A model generated the notes under the pieces. It did not search any database. It was not told the DNA's origin and was given only the letters and a program-made list of their open reading frames with translations. A program made the translations under genes and the position numbers. From Winogradskyella sp. (GTDB lineage: Bacteria; Bacteroidota; Bacteroidia; Flavobacteriales; Flavobacteriaceae), in the NCBI GenBank assembly GCA_028383925.1, contig JAOEWO010000004.1, positions 1 to 64,000 of the forward strand: DNA of 64,000 bases, in the 5' to 3' direction. Below are positions 1 through 8,901 of this stretch, piece by piece. The number at the start of each line of letters is the position of its first letter. Positions within the stretch are counted from its first letter, which is position 1.

Positions 1-372
1 CTTAAAAAAGGAGCAAAAAACACTGGTGAAGAAATTAAAATAGTGATAACAGAAGAATGGGATAAATTTAAAACTATCTCAGAAAACACTATTAACAGCA
101 CAGAGAAAGAAATTAAAAATTTAAGAGAGAGAATTACTAAAGCCAACAAAAATGAGAGAGAAAAATTGAATAAAGAACTCGACAAATTAGAAGAGCGAAA
201 CCTAATTTTAAAAGATAAACTAGCGGTACGCACTAAAAATTTTAAAGATAATTTAATAGCGTTTAATGAAAATGCAAAAGAGAACCAAAAGCAATTTGAA
301 CGCGAATTTAAGCACGATATGGAAACGCTTAAAAAAGCGCTAAAAGACCTATTTAAAGATAATGTTAACTAA
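1..372 (+). CDS. Coiled-coil protein, N-terminus outside window
   Basis: The reading frame is open from base 1 to the TAA at 370-372. The GTG at 43 is therefore probably internal and the gene starts upstream of the window. About 123 residues are visible. They are almost entirely charged Lys/Glu-rich helix with heptad-like Leu/Ile spacing (for example KNLRERITKANKNEREKLNK), so a long coiled coil is likely. There are no membrane segments or catalytic motifs. Size and composition resemble the small sll1863-type coiled-coil stress proteins common in Bacteroidota, but that identification is a guess from style, not from a diagnostic motif. Confidence 0.6.
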   Translation, partial: LKKGAKNTGEEIKIVITEEWDKFKTISENTINSTEKEIKNLRERITKANKNEREKLNKELDKLEERNLILKDKLAVRTKNFKDNLIAFNENAKENQKQFEREFKHDMETLKKALKDLFKDNVN

Positions 373-444
373 TCTAAAAAATTAGGTTAGTTAGTGCCGT
401 TAATTTTTTTCTCTTAAGAATCATAACAGAATAATCATATAAAA

Positions 445-1081
445 ATGATAAATAAATTATCAAAAATCAAAGCTATTGACATGCCTGTTTACACAAATAT
501 TTTATTTTGGCTAAGTTTATTTTTTCTTGCTATATGGGTAAACTCGTTAATTGGAACAACAGATATTAAAAATTGGGCTATAGAAAACACATTAACATTA
601 ATCGCTCTACTTTTTCTTATTCTTAATTATAATACCTTTCGTTTTAGTGATTTTAGTTATGCTTTAATCTGTATTTTTTTGTGTCTTCATGTTTATGGGT
701 CTAAATACACGTATGCTGGCAATCCTTTTGGCTACTGGCTTCAAGACGTATTACATTCTTCTAGAAATCATTACGATAGGCTCGTTCATTTTGGCTTTGG
801 CTTTTTACTATACTACCCATTATACGAGAGTATTACAAAATGGTTAAAATTCCCAAAAGAAGATGCTATTATACTACCTCTCTTAACTATTCTATCTGCA
901 AGTGGCTTATATGAAGTTATAGAATGGCTTGTGGCTGATGTTTTTTTTTAAGGATCAAGGTATTTCATACTTAGGTATTCAAGGAGACGTTTGGGATTCT
1001 CAAAAAGACACTGCCATCGCATTTTTAGGTGCTATAGTAGCTGCAGTATTTTATGTTTCATATATAAAAATAATACGTTAA
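445..1081 (+). pseudogene. YjdF/DUF2238-like membrane protein, frameshifted
   Basis: Residues 1-168 form a polytopic membrane protein with the family features YDRLVHFGFGFLLYYP and LYEVIEWL. The frame closes at 951 straight after a run of nine T (941-949). If one T is removed the frame continues as DQGISYLGIQGDVWDSQKDT and then a last membrane helix, to the TAA at 1079-1081. That gives about 211 residues, normal for YjdF-like (DUF2238) proteins. The conserved tail is therefore present but out of frame. A recent homopolymer indel, slippage during expression, or a sequencing error are all possible. No operator of the regulon is seen upstream. Confidence 0.75.
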
Positions 1082-1140
1082 ACATACAATTACAAATGCA
1101 CTAGTTTACTATTAAAAAAAACAAAAGTACTCCCTTACAA

Positions 1141-1905
1141 ATGACTATTATTTCGTGGAATGTAAATGGCATTAGAGCAATTGTAAGAAAAGATTTTTTT
1201 ATTCATTTAAAAAAACTTAAACCAGATATGCTGTGTTTACAAGAAACCAAAGCGCAAGATAATGAGGTATTAAAAGCCTTGGCGCCACTATCTAAATACC
1301 ACCTATATATTAACTCGGCGACTAAAAAAGGCTATGCTGGCACGATTATCCTTTCTAAAACAAAACCTATATCAGTCTCACACAACATAGGTTTTGATAC
1401 ACATAATAATGAAGGCCGAATTATCTGTGCAGAATACCCAAATTTCTACCTCATCAACGTTTATGTTCCTAATTCCGGACAACACTTAGAAAGACTTAAT
1501 TACAGGCAACAATGGGACGCTGATTTTACAACCTATATAAAAACATTAAAAGGAGTAAAACCTGTAATTATTGCAGGCGATTTTAATGTGGCGCATCGTG
1601 CTATAGATGTCAAAAATGATAAAAACAACTATAATAAAATAGCAGGTTATACCCAAACTGAAATTGATGGATTCTCTACCCTATTAGATGAAGATCTTAT
1701 AGATTCATACAGGTATCTGCACCCAAATAAAATCGCTTATACTTATTGGAGTTACAAACATAAAGCTAGAGAACGCAATATAGGTTGGCGTATAGATTAT
1801 GCTTTGCTAAGTAAGGTATTGGCTAAACACGTAATATGTGCAGATGTACTGTCTCAATATTACGGATCTGACCACTGCCCTATTATTTTAAAAATAGCAC
1901 TCTAA
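1141..1905 (+). CDS. xth: Exodeoxyribonuclease III
   Basis: This 254-residue protein has the full set of exonuclease III (EEP family) motifs in order: SWNVNGIRA at the N-terminus, LQETKAQ (metal-binding Glu), VYVPNSG, AGDFNVAH (Asp/Asn), WRIDYAL and the terminal GSDHCPI with the catalytic Asp-His. Family members act as 3'-5' exonucleases and AP endonucleases in base-excision repair in the cytoplasm. The length is typical. It stands alone, 60 bp after the frameshifted YjdF-like gene, and lacks a regulon operator, so it is probably expressed independently. Confidence 0.93.
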   Translation: MTIISWNVNGIRAIVRKDFFIHLKKLKPDMLCLQETKAQDNEVLKALAPLSKYHLYINSATKKGYAGTIILSKTKPISVSHNIGFDTHNNEGRIICAEYPNFYLINVYVPNSGQHLERLNYRQQWDADFTTYIKTLKGVKPVIIAGDFNVAHRAIDVKNDKNNYNKIAGYTQTEIDGFSTLLDEDLIDSYRYLHPNKIAYTYWSYKHKARERNIGWRIDYALLSKVLAKHVICADVLSQYYGSDHCPIILKIAL

Positions 1906-1931
1906 ATTACATCTAATAAAATGCTTTAGTC

Positions 1932-1974
1932 TGATTTATATCATTTCACAATAGCACGTGCAACACTAATTTTG
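1932..1974 (+). promoter_or_regulatory. Regulon operator and -7 box for the 2003-5624 operon
   Basis: The inverted repeat TGATTTATATCA is at 1932-1943. A perfect -7 element TAATTTTG is at 1967-1974, 35 bp from operator start to -7 start. This is the reference geometry for the other sites listed. It places the operator centre at roughly -42, as for class II CRP/FNR activators (established for E. coli; inferred here). Confidence 0.8.
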
Positions 1975-2002
1975 AAATTATCAACTATAAAATGAAACCA
2001 TC

Positions 2003-2614
2003 ATGAAAAAAGCAACACTACTGTTTTTAATCTTCATTATAATTCCGCTCTTTACGCAAGCCCAATCTGTTACCAATATGGATTATGTCTCTCCAGTTCA
2101 TAATGATGTTGCTGCCATTAAAAAAGACGGAAAATGGGCGTTTATTAACACAGAAGGCCGTATAATTATAAATTTTAGAGACGATTTAGTAGCTACAAAA
2201 ACTGAAAGTGACACCTATCCTATCTTCTACAACGATAGGTGTAAAATAGTAGTTGTTAAAGATGGTATCTCTTATTTTGGGTTTATTAATAACATTGGAG
2301 AAACCGTTATTAAACCACAATTTTTAAACGTAACCAACTTTAACAATGGTAATGCAATTGCATTAGAAGTGACTAAAAAAGTAATTGCCAAAAACTCAGC
2401 CTTAGGAAAAGACATCGTAAATTATAGTTATTATAAAGTCCTTATTAATACAGATGGCGAAGTAACCGATTATCTCTCTCATGGTATTAACATCGTTTTA
2501 GATAAAGACTTTTTAAAAGCAGCACCTCAAATAAACACTAAACGCATTACAGAGCATCTTTACGCCGTAAAAAACAAGAAAAACTTATGGGACATTATTA
2601 ATATTAAAGACTAA
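2003..2614 (+). CDS. Secreted WG-repeat protein
   Basis: The 203-residue protein begins with a clear signal peptide (MKKATLLFLIFIIIPLFTQAQ, cleavage near residue 21). It then carries WG/KWG-type beta repeats, visible as KKDGKWAFINTEGRIII and FGFINNIGETVIKP. WG repeats are thought to be beta-propeller-like binding modules, and no enzymatic residues are evident. It is the first gene of a probable operon with the site-2 protease 7 bp downstream, behind a strong operator and promoter. An envelope stress or adaptor role is possible but not shown. Confidence 0.75.
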   Translation: MKKATLLFLIFIIIPLFTQAQSVTNMDYVSPVHNDVAAIKKDGKWAFINTEGRIIINFRDDLVATKTESDTYPIFYNDRCKIVVVKDGISYFGFINNIGETVIKPQFLNVTNFNNGNAIALEVTKKVIAKNSALGKDIVNYSYYKVLINTDGEVTDYLSHGINIVLDKDFLKAAPQINTKRITEHLYAVKNKKNLWDIINIKD

Positions 2615-2621
2615 ACTTAAA

Positions 2622-3707
2622 ATGAAAACTAATTTAAGTTTAGGTAAAGTTTCAGGCATAAGAATTAGTGTGCATTGGACATTTTCTCTACTGATTGTGT
2701 GGATTGTTTTTGATGAACTAAAACGCGGTGGCAACGCTAAAAGTATCTTATTTAACATCACTTTTATATTGGCTGTTTTTGGTTGTGTTGTTCTGCATGA
2801 ACTAGGCCACGCACTAATGGCAAAACGTTTTAATATTAAAACCGAAAAAATTACATTATTACCTATTGGTGGTATGGCCAGTTTTGAAAAGCTACCAGAA
2901 TCACCAAAACAAGAACTTTTAGTAGTTATAGCAGGCCCAATGGTAAATATGGTTATTGCTATATTGTTGTATTTTATAGTGCCTGTTCAGCGTTTTATGC
3001 AATTAGATTTTACCGAAACTTTTGAGGTACTAATGCGTTACAATATACAAAGCTTTTTATTTTTTTTATTTATTGTAAATATTGGCTTAGTTATTTTTAA
3101 TCTTATTCCGGCTTTTCCGATGGATGGTGGCCGTATTCTTAGAGCTCTTTTAGCACTAAAAATTGGACGAGTTAAAGCCACAAAAATAGCCACTACTCTA
3201 GGTCTTATAATGGCTGTACTATTCTTTTTAATTGGTCTGCTTTACAATCCGTTTTTAATATTTATAGCCTTATTTGTCTTTTTAGGAGCGCTAAGTGAAA
3301 ACCAAATGGTACAGCATTTAGCTTGGCTAAATGGGCACACTGCCGAAGAAGCTATGCTGCTAAACATTACAACATTTAACCCAAAAGATACGATAGATAT
3401 TGTGGTAAACAAAATTGTATCTGGTACCGAAACTAATTTTATTATAACTGAAGACCAAGTCGTTAAAGGCATATTGCACCACAAAACAATTATAGATAAT
3501 TCTAATACATCAGTATTAGTTGAAGCTATAATGGATAAAAACTTTAAAACCTTTAAAGACACAGATAATCTAAAGACATTATATCAGCTTATGCATAATA
3601 GCAAACAAGAATTATTTCCTGTTGTTAGTAATAAAAAACTTATCGGTGCCATTGATACAACAAATCTAAATGAATACATAATATTACAATCAAAACTAGC
3701 ACATTAG
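2622..3707 (+). CDS. Site-2 protease family zinc metalloprotease with CBS domains
   Basis: The 361-residue membrane protein has the M50 signature HELGHALMAKRF near residue 62 (two zinc His plus catalytic Glu). The second metal motif NLIPAFPMDGGRILR lies near residue 170. Several membrane helices surround both. Residues from about 235 to the C-terminus form a soluble pair of CBS-like repeats, as in Rip3-type site-2 proteases. Members cleave substrates inside the membrane, often anti-sigma factors or other regulators. The gene is 7 bp behind the WG-repeat protein and so is co-transcribed from the operator at 1932. The natural substrate cannot be told from sequence. Confidence 0.88.
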   Translation: MKTNLSLGKVSGIRISVHWTFSLLIVWIVFDELKRGGNAKSILFNITFILAVFGCVVLHELGHALMAKRFNIKTEKITLLPIGGMASFEKLPESPKQELLVVIAGPMVNMVIAILLYFIVPVQRFMQLDFTETFEVLMRYNIQSFLFFLFIVNIGLVIFNLIPAFPMDGGRILRALLALKIGRVKATKIATTLGLIMAVLFFLIGLLYNPFLIFIALFVFLGALSENQMVQHLAWLNGHTAEEAMLLNITTFNPKDTIDIVVNKIVSGTETNFIITEDQVVKGILHHKTIIDNSNTSVLVEAIMDKNFKTFKDTDNLKTLYQLMHNSKQELFPVVSNKKLIGAIDTTNLNEYIILQSKLAH

Positions 3708-3781
3708 ACAAAATAAATATATGAGAGTAATATTTCTAAGATGTTTTATTTAGGAATAAAGACAATCTAAAAAAGAGAACT

Positions 3782-4372
3782 ATGCTAACATTCAAAAATT
3801 ATAATATTGCAGATTGGTTTTCATTCTACCGTATTGTTGCTGCCCCTTTTCTCCTACTTTTTATTTGGCTAGACTATAGGCTGATTTTTAGTTGGCTGCT
3901 TCTAATTAGTTATTCTACAGATGCTATTGATGGCTATTTGGCACGAAAATTAAAAATCAGCAGCCCAAGAGGTTCACAACTAGATTCTCTTGGCGATCAA
4001 ATTACATTAATAGTTGGTTTAATTGGACTGTATATTTTTGAAACCGATTTTATAAAAACCAATCTTATTTTAATTGCGCTTGTGTTTATTCCCTATTTAA
4101 TACAAATGCTTATTGCTTATTTTAAATATGGTAAAGCAACAGCATTTCATACCTATTTAGCCAAATTATCTGCCATAATGCAAGGTGTATTTATACTATT
4201 TTCTTTATTCTTTTATATAGAATACACCTTGTTTTATATTATGATAATCGTCGGACTTTTAGAAACATTTGAAGAAATAACATTAATCGTTATGTACGAT
4301 AATTGGGTATCAGATGTTAAAGGTATTTATTGGGCTTTTAGAGATAAAAGACGACTTAAAAAAAAGGTATAA
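3782..4372 (+). CDS. CDP-alcohol phosphatidyltransferase family protein
   Basis: A 196-residue integral membrane protein with the complete family signature D-x2-DG-x2-AR-x8-G-x3-D-x3-D (DAIDGYLARKLKISSPRGS followed by QLDSLGD, about residues 47-72). Enzymes of this family transfer a phosphoalcohol from a CDP-activated donor to an alcohol acceptor in phospholipid synthesis. Specificity (glycerol phosphate, inositol, serine or other) is not readable. It lies 74 bp after the site-2 protease gene and 31 bp before the phosphoesterase, probably in the same operon. This suggests envelope-lipid adjustment under the regulon's inducing condition. Confidence 0.85.
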   Translation: MLTFKNYNIADWFSFYRIVAAPFLLLFIWLDYRLIFSWLLLISYSTDAIDGYLARKLKISSPRGSQLDSLGDQITLIVGLIGLYIFETDFIKTNLILIALVFIPYLIQMLIAYFKYGKATAFHTYLAKLSAIMQGVFILFSLFFYIEYTLFYIMIIVGLLETFEEITLIVMYDNWVSDVKGIYWAFRDKRRLKKKV

Positions 4373-4403
4373 AGCGAGCACTTAAAACCTCAATACTGCA
4401 ACT

Positions 4404-5624
4404 ATGAAATCATTTTCTTTTTTTACAATTGTATTGCTGTGTCTTGCTATTTTACTAATAGATATAACTGCTTTTTACTGGCTACAATCTATAACAGGCC
4501 TAATAGAATCTTCATTTTTAAGCATAAGTATAAACGCATTATTTTGGATATTTACCGTTGGCTTAATTGTATCTATCTTAGTGCTCAAAGTTACTTTAGA
4601 CGGTATAAGTCCAATAAAAAAACAATTGCTAATTTCATGGTTTTACGGTCTTGCTATATTATCATTTGTCCCTAAGCTCATCTTTGTAATTATTATATCT
4701 GTACTGTACTTTACTAATTTTATTTTTGCAGATAATAAATCGCTTATTGTAGTACCTATTATAGGCTTATTTTCAGGGTTTCTTCCGTTTTTTGTAATTC
4801 TTTACGGCATTTTAAAGGCTAAATTTAGATTTAAAATACACTATCATACTATTAAGTTTAAGCTATTACCAAAGTCTTTTAGTGGTTTAACTATTGTTCA
4901 GATATCAGATTTACACTTAGGTAGTTTTAATTATAGATATAAAAAACTCGAGTCTGCCATTGAAAAAATTAACCATCTTAAACCAGACTATATTTTTATA
5001 ACTGGCGATTTAGTAAATAATTTTGCTTGGGAACTTCGTGGTTGGCAAACTGTTTTTAACAAGTTAGAGTCTAAAAAAGGTAAATATGCTATTTTAGGAA
5101 ACCATGATTACGGTGATTATAGCCAATGGCAAAACGAAGAAGACAAACAAGAAAATTTTGAAGCTATTAAACAATTTTACAAAACAACTGGTTTTAAGCT
5201 GTTATTAAATGATGCTGAAGTTATTAAAAAACACAATGAACAAATAGCAATAATAGGTGTAGAAAACTGGGGGAAACCTCCATTTAAGCAATACGGCGAT
5301 TTAAAGAAAGCCTGTAATACGGTAAACCATATACCCTTTAAAATTTTATTATCGCACGACCCTATACATTGGGAAGAAGAGGTAAAAGACAAAACAAATA
5401 TTGCTTTAACGTTTTCTGGGCATACGCATGGAATGCAAGCAGCGTTTCAGTATAAAAATTTACAGTGGAGTCCTATAAAATATAAGTTTAAACATTGGGC
5501 TGGGTTATACAAACATAACGCGCAGTATTTGTATGTAAATAGAGGTTTAGGTTGGCTGGGTTTTCCGGCAAGAATTGGCATGCGACCAGAAATCACATAT
5601 ATAGAATTAAAAACTAAACCCTAA
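4404..5624 (+). CDS. Membrane-anchored metallophosphoesterase
   Basis: A 406-residue protein. The first ~145 residues form about four membrane helices. The rest is a calcineurin-type phosphoesterase domain with all metal-binding blocks: ISDLHLG, TGDLVNN, LGNHDYGD, LSHDP and SGHTHGMQ. This layout matches YkuE/YaeI-like enzymes, some of which act on phospholipid headgroups such as UDP-diacylglucosamine; the actual substrate is unknown. It is the last gene of the 2003-5624 operon, next to the CDP-alcohol transferase, which favours a lipid-related substrate. It converges on the D-lactate dehydrogenase gene. Confidence 0.85.
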   Translation: MKSFSFFTIVLLCLAILLIDITAFYWLQSITGLIESSFLSISINALFWIFTVGLIVSILVLKVTLDGISPIKKQLLISWFYGLAILSFVPKLIFVIIISVLYFTNFIFADNKSLIVVPIIGLFSGFLPFFVILYGILKAKFRFKIHYHTIKFKLLPKSFSGLTIVQISDLHLGSFNYRYKKLESAIEKINHLKPDYIFITGDLVNNFAWELRGWQTVFNKLESKKGKYAILGNHDYGDYSQWQNEEDKQENFEAIKQFYKTTGFKLLLNDAEVIKKHNEQIAIIGVENWGKPPFKQYGDLKKACNTVNHIPFKILLSHDPIHWEEEVKDKTNIALTFSGHTHGMQAAFQYKNLQWSPIKYKFKHWAGLYKHNAQYLYVNRGLGWLGFPARIGMRPEITYIELKTKP

Positions 5625-5650
5625 AAACACTAGAATTTATCTTATAAAAC

Positions 5651-6658
5651 TTAAATCGTTTTACCCACTTTTGTTAATTCATTTTCTGTATCTTTTTTTG
5701 ACATCCAGCAGTCTAAATTATAAATTGTGGCTTCCGCTATACTTGTTAAAGCTTCTTCTGTTAAAAATGCATGGTGACCAGTAATTAACACATTAGGTCT
5801 TGCATTTAAGGCTATTAACAAATCATCATCAGGAATATTAAGAGAATGATCACTAAAAAAAACACCTTTTTCGTTTTCATAAACATCCATACCTAAAGCA
5901 CCAATTTTTCTGTTTTTAAGACCTTCGATAACAGCCTCTGTATTAATAACTGCACCTCTAGCTGTGTTTATAAGAATTACACCATCTTTCATTTCGTATA
6001 TTAAATCTTCATTTATAAGTTGATGTGTGGCTGTATTTAAAGGCACATGTAAAGATATGATGTCTGCTTCTGCACATAATTCCTTAAGTGTGGTATAGCG
6101 TAAATTATATTTAGTAACTAGCTCCTGGTTTTGGTCTAAATCGTAACCCAAAATATTGCAACCAAATCCATGCATTATTTTAGTCATTACAGCACCTATT
6201 CTTCCGGTACCAATTATACCAACCGTTTTATTCTTTAGATCAAACCCAACAAGATTGTTAAGATTAAAATTAAAATATTTCACACGTTGATTAGATACAA
6301 TTAATTTTCTATTAACTGCTAACAATAATGCTACAGCATGTTCGGCGATTGCATTGGGAGAATACTCGGGTACATTAGCTACTTTAAGACCTAATCTTGT
6401 TGCTGTTCTTAAACTCACATTATCGTAACCAGCAGATCGTAATGCAATAAATTTTACACCAAAATCTCTAAGCTTTTCTATAGTATTAAAACAAGCATCA
6501 TCTGCAGAAAATATTGATATAGCATCATAACCTACAGCCTTTATAGCCGTTTTAGAAGATAAAGACTCTTTAATAAAAGTTAACTGATGCCTTCCTTTGT
6601 TAGCCTCTTCTAAATACGGAATTTCAAAATCTTTAGAGCTAAACACTACTACTTTCAT
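5651..6658 (-). CDS. ldhA: D-lactate dehydrogenase, 2-hydroxyacid dehydrogenase family
   Basis: A 335-residue protein with the NAD-binding glycine motif VGIIGTGRIGAV near residue 145. It also has the family active-site blocks RSAGYDNVSL, HVPLNTAT, LINTARGAVI (catalytic Arg), MDVYENEKG (Glu) and ITGHHAFLTEEA (His). The combination YENEKGVFF-DHS and the length are typical of fermentative D-lactate dehydrogenases, which reduce pyruvate to D-lactate and recycle NADH. It follows the flavin-type protein at 6699-7148 by 40 bp on the same strand and may share its promoter. It fits a low-oxygen or low-energy programme. Confidence 0.85.
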   Translation of the reverse strand: MKVVVFSSKDFEIPYLEEANKGRHQLTFIKESLSSKTAIKAVGYDAISIFSADDACFNTIEKLRDFGVKFIALRSAGYDNVSLRTATRLGLKVANVPEYSPNAIAEHAVALLLAVNRKLIVSNQRVKYFNFNLNNLVGFDLKNKTVGIIGTGRIGAVMTKIMHGFGCNILGYDLDQNQELVTKYNLRYTTLKELCAEADIISLHVPLNTATHQLINEDLIYEMKDGVILINTARGAVINTEAVIEGLKNRKIGALGMDVYENEKGVFFSDHSLNIPDDDLLIALNARPNVLITGHHAFLTEEALTSIAEATIYNLDCWMSKKDTENELTKVGKTI

Positions 6659-6698
6659 ATATCTCTGTTATTCATTTACAAATACAATTTATGGTCTG

Positions 6699-7148
6699 TC
6701 ATGACTTTTCGTATCGTCCTGTTTTTTCGGTAAGTTTAATTCTATAAACAACACCTTGCATAGCATCAATCGTTTTTTGGTGTGCATCGCTCATAGCATG
6801 GCTAATTGTAGTTGCGCCAGTCATTAAAGGCATAACTCTATCCATTAAAATCTTCATGCCTTCTTTGCGCTCTTCGGGTGTTATTAATTCTTCAAATTTG
6901 CCCCAAGCTATAACACTTCGCCAATTACTCATGTTGTCTATAATATCAACTTCAAAACATACTATTGGGTTTTGGCGCATCATACCAATCTTTACCCCTT
7001 CTGCGGTATGGCCATAAATATAATTACCATCATAGGCATAAGTAACAGGTACCACATAAGTTCTACAATCTGCGTGGCAACCAATTCTGCCAATAATTAA
7101 ACTTTGTAATACGTGTTCAATCTGTTTACTATTTAAATCGCCTAACAT
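6699..7148 (-). CDS. Pyridoxamine 5'-phosphate oxidase-like flavin-binding protein
   Basis: A 149-residue split-barrel protein. Recognisable features are IGRIGCHADCRTYVVPVTYAYDG, the block GHTAEGVKIGMMRQNP and the late strand WRSVIAWGKFEEL, typical of the FMN-binding PNPOx-like family that includes NimA-type nitroimidazole reductases. The substrate is unknown. The gene is divergent from the LOG-family gene. The operator at 7215-7226 between them has only a poorly placed -7 candidate (TATTTTAC, 7183-7190) on this strand, so its control from that site is uncertain. Confidence 0.7.
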   Translation of the reverse strand: MLGDLNSKQIEHVLQSLIIGRIGCHADCRTYVVPVTYAYDGNYIYGHTAEGVKIGMMRQNPIVCFEVDIIDNMSNWRSVIAWGKFEELITPEERKEGMKILMDRVMPLMTGATTISHAMSDAHQKTIDAMQGVVYRIKLTEKTGRYEKS

Positions 7149-7214
7149 TAGTATTGTATTATGAATTAATGATACTTATATCGTAAAATACGCTCAAAAA
7201 AAGGACTTCTGAAA

Positions 7215-7257
7215 TGATGAATATCAGTTAAAAATTTAGGGATTAATTATATTTTTG
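7215..7257 (+). promoter_or_regulatory. Regulon operator and -7 box for the LOG-family gene
   Basis: Operator TGATGAATATCA is at 7215-7226. The perfect -7 box TATTTTTG is at 7250-7257, again 35 bp from start to start. The same operator word occurs before the first biosynthetic cluster (26874). Confidence 0.8.
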
Positions 7258-7306
7258 AAAGCGAATTATCTCGTCGTGTTTATTAACAAACGTATCACCA
7301 TTACTC

Positions 7307-8041
7307 ATGAAATATAATAATCGCGAAGCACAATTTCTTGGAGATAAAAGAAGCCGATTAAAAGAATTTACAAGTTTACTCTCTATTGTATTTGAATTTA
7401 TTTATGGCTTTAGAAAACTACATTTTGTAAAGCCATGTATTACCATTTTTGGTTCTGCACGGTTTAAAGAAGATAATATATACTACCAACACGCAAGAGT
7501 TTTTGCACAGCACATTGCCAAAGAGGGTTTTACTGTTATAACTGGTGGAGGTCCAGGTATTATGGAAGCTGCAAACCGTGGCGCAAAAGACGTATCTGGC
7601 AAATCTATAGGTTGTAATATAGAATTACCAATAGAACAAAAACCAAATCCATACTTAGATGTTAATATTACTCTTAATCATTTTTATGTTAGAAAAGTAC
7701 TGCTATTAAAATACTCGTATGCATTTGCTGTATTTCCTGGTGGTTTTGGTACTATGGACGAACTTTTTGAAACACTTACACTGCTTCAAAATAAAAAAAT
7801 ATCTAATTTTCCTGTGGTACTATTTGGCAAAGATTATTGGTCTAATTTACTACAACAGACCAAAGTAATGATATCTATGGGTACAATTTATAAAAACGAT
7901 TTAGATCTGTTTTTAGTCACCGATTCTGTTACAGAAGCTATGCGTTATATTAATACTAAATTAGAAAACAAATATGGTACACCTCTTAAAATTAAAACTT
8001 CTAAAAGTAGATGGTGGTATGGCGAAAAAAGAACTGTTTAG
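7307..8041 (+). CDS. LOG/TIGR00730-family Rossmann-fold protein
   Basis: A 244-residue protein with the lysine-decarboxylase-like (LOG) family motifs GGGPGIMEAANRGA (nucleotide loop) and PGGFGTMDELFE, the PGGxGTxxE signature. Family enzymes cleave nucleoside 5'-monophosphates; LOG proteins release cytokinin bases in plants and some bacteria, while many bacterial members are nucleotide 5'-monophosphate nucleosidases. The N-terminal ~45 residues are an extension seen in longer bacterial homologues. A well-formed operator and -7 box lie upstream, so it is a confident regulon member. Its nucleotide substrate is not readable. Confidence 0.85.
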   Translation: MKYNNREAQFLGDKRSRLKEFTSLLSIVFEFIYGFRKLHFVKPCITIFGSARFKEDNIYYQHARVFAQHIAKEGFTVITGGGPGIMEAANRGAKDVSGKSIGCNIELPIEQKPNPYLDVNITLNHFYVRKVLLLKYSYAFAVFPGGFGTMDELFETLTLLQNKKISNFPVVLFGKDYWSNLLQQTKVMISMGTIYKNDLDLFLVTDSVTEAMRYINTKLENKYGTPLKIKTSKSRWWYGEKRTV

Positions 8042-8043
8042 AA

Positions 8044-8403
8044 CTAAAAACTAGCCTCTAAATACCCTGTTAAAACACCTACCTGAAACTCACCAACAAC
8101 CTCTAAATTTACATCTGCATTCATAAGCACCAAGCCGTAACCCAAATGCGAGAGTTTACAATCTTCTATAATAGTTTGGTCTTTACCACTAAAAACTGGC
8201 ATAAAATGGGCATTTGTTTCTAAATTAGACACCTTTGCTATTTTTATAGCTGCAATAATGGCCTCAGATATTTGCATTGGTGACATGCCTTTATCTAGCA
8301 AATCGCTTGCTAAATGCTTCATGTTTAAACGGTGATAAAAATCCATAAAATTATGAATCGCATCAGCCTTCTCGTATTTTTGAGAGTAAATTAATAATTC
8401 CAT
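8044..8403 (-). CDS. Conserved hypothetical protein, 119 residues
   Basis: I do not recognise this family. The protein is small, soluble and mixed helix/strand. It has a helical first half (NFMDFYHRLNMKHLASDLLDKGMSPMQISEAIIAAIKIAK) and a strand-rich second half (LGYGLVLMNADVNLEVVGEF). There is no signal peptide or membrane helix. It is the third gene in a leftward set behind the sigma-like gene (8902) and the helical protein (8473), with gaps of 21 and 69 bp. It also has its own possible -7 box, TAACTTTG on the minus strand at 8424-8431, without a recognisable operator. Confidence 0.55.
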   Translation of the reverse strand: MELLIYSQKYEKADAIHNFMDFYHRLNMKHLASDLLDKGMSPMQISEAIIAAIKIAKVSNLETNAHFMPVFSGKDQTIIEDCKLSHLGYGLVLMNADVNLEVVGEFQVGVLTGYLEASF

Positions 8404-8472
8404 AGTGAGTCTTATTTAACTACCAAAGTTATTGCCTTATAATAGCTGTAATAACATTAGTCTTATTAGGTA

Positions 8473-8880
8473 TTAAAGTTGTTTTACGTAATTAAAAACA
8501 ATGCTCTTAAAAGTTTTAAAATCTGTTTCAAAAACTGTAATTCTATTTTTAAGTTGTTGGTGTTTTTCTCTATAATCAAAATCTGACACCCCTTTTTCTG
8601 CACGTTCAATTTTAGATAGTAAATGCTCGTGTTCTAAAATGCTATCTTCTAAATCTTCAAACAAATTAAGATGTATTTTATCTAAATTCTTCAGCATGCT
8701 AACAAAGTCAGCATTGCCCTTTTTTGAAGATTCTTTTTGCTTTATTAACGTATCAAAAAACTTTATTTCATCTTTCCAAAATGCAATAGCACTAAGCCAT
8801 TCTTTGCTTTCAAAATGTAAAACTTCTAGTGATGCACCGAGTAAAAATTGTGCTTTCGGGTTTAAAATTAATGTTGCCAT
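8473..8880 (-). CDS. Small all-helical protein, paralogue family member 1
   Basis: A 135-residue protein predicted to be a helical bundle. The diagnostic opening is EVLHFESKEWLSAIAFWKDE followed by IKFFDTLI. Two other genes in the window (39245-39652, 63126-63512) share the pattern: aromatic/His, then W, then a FW-x-DE-like or equivalent segment, a central acidic helix and a C-terminal F-x(3-4)-Y near the end. No function is known to me. It sits 21 bp downstream of the sigma-like gene and is probably co-transcribed with it from the operator at 9749. Confidence 0.6.
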   Translation of the reverse strand: MATLILNPKAQFLLGASLEVLHFESKEWLSAIAFWKDEIKFFDTLIKQKESSKKGNADFVSMLKNLDKIHLNLFEDLEDSILEHEHLLSKIERAEKGVSDFDYREKHQQLKNRITVFETDFKTFKSIVFNYVKQL

Positions 8881-8901
8881 TATGCTCTTTTTTTTTAAAT
8901 A

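Noticed and set aside
3242-3562. 106-codon minus-strand frame in the site-2 protease gene
   Set aside because: It is an antisense shadow of a clear gene without its own signals.
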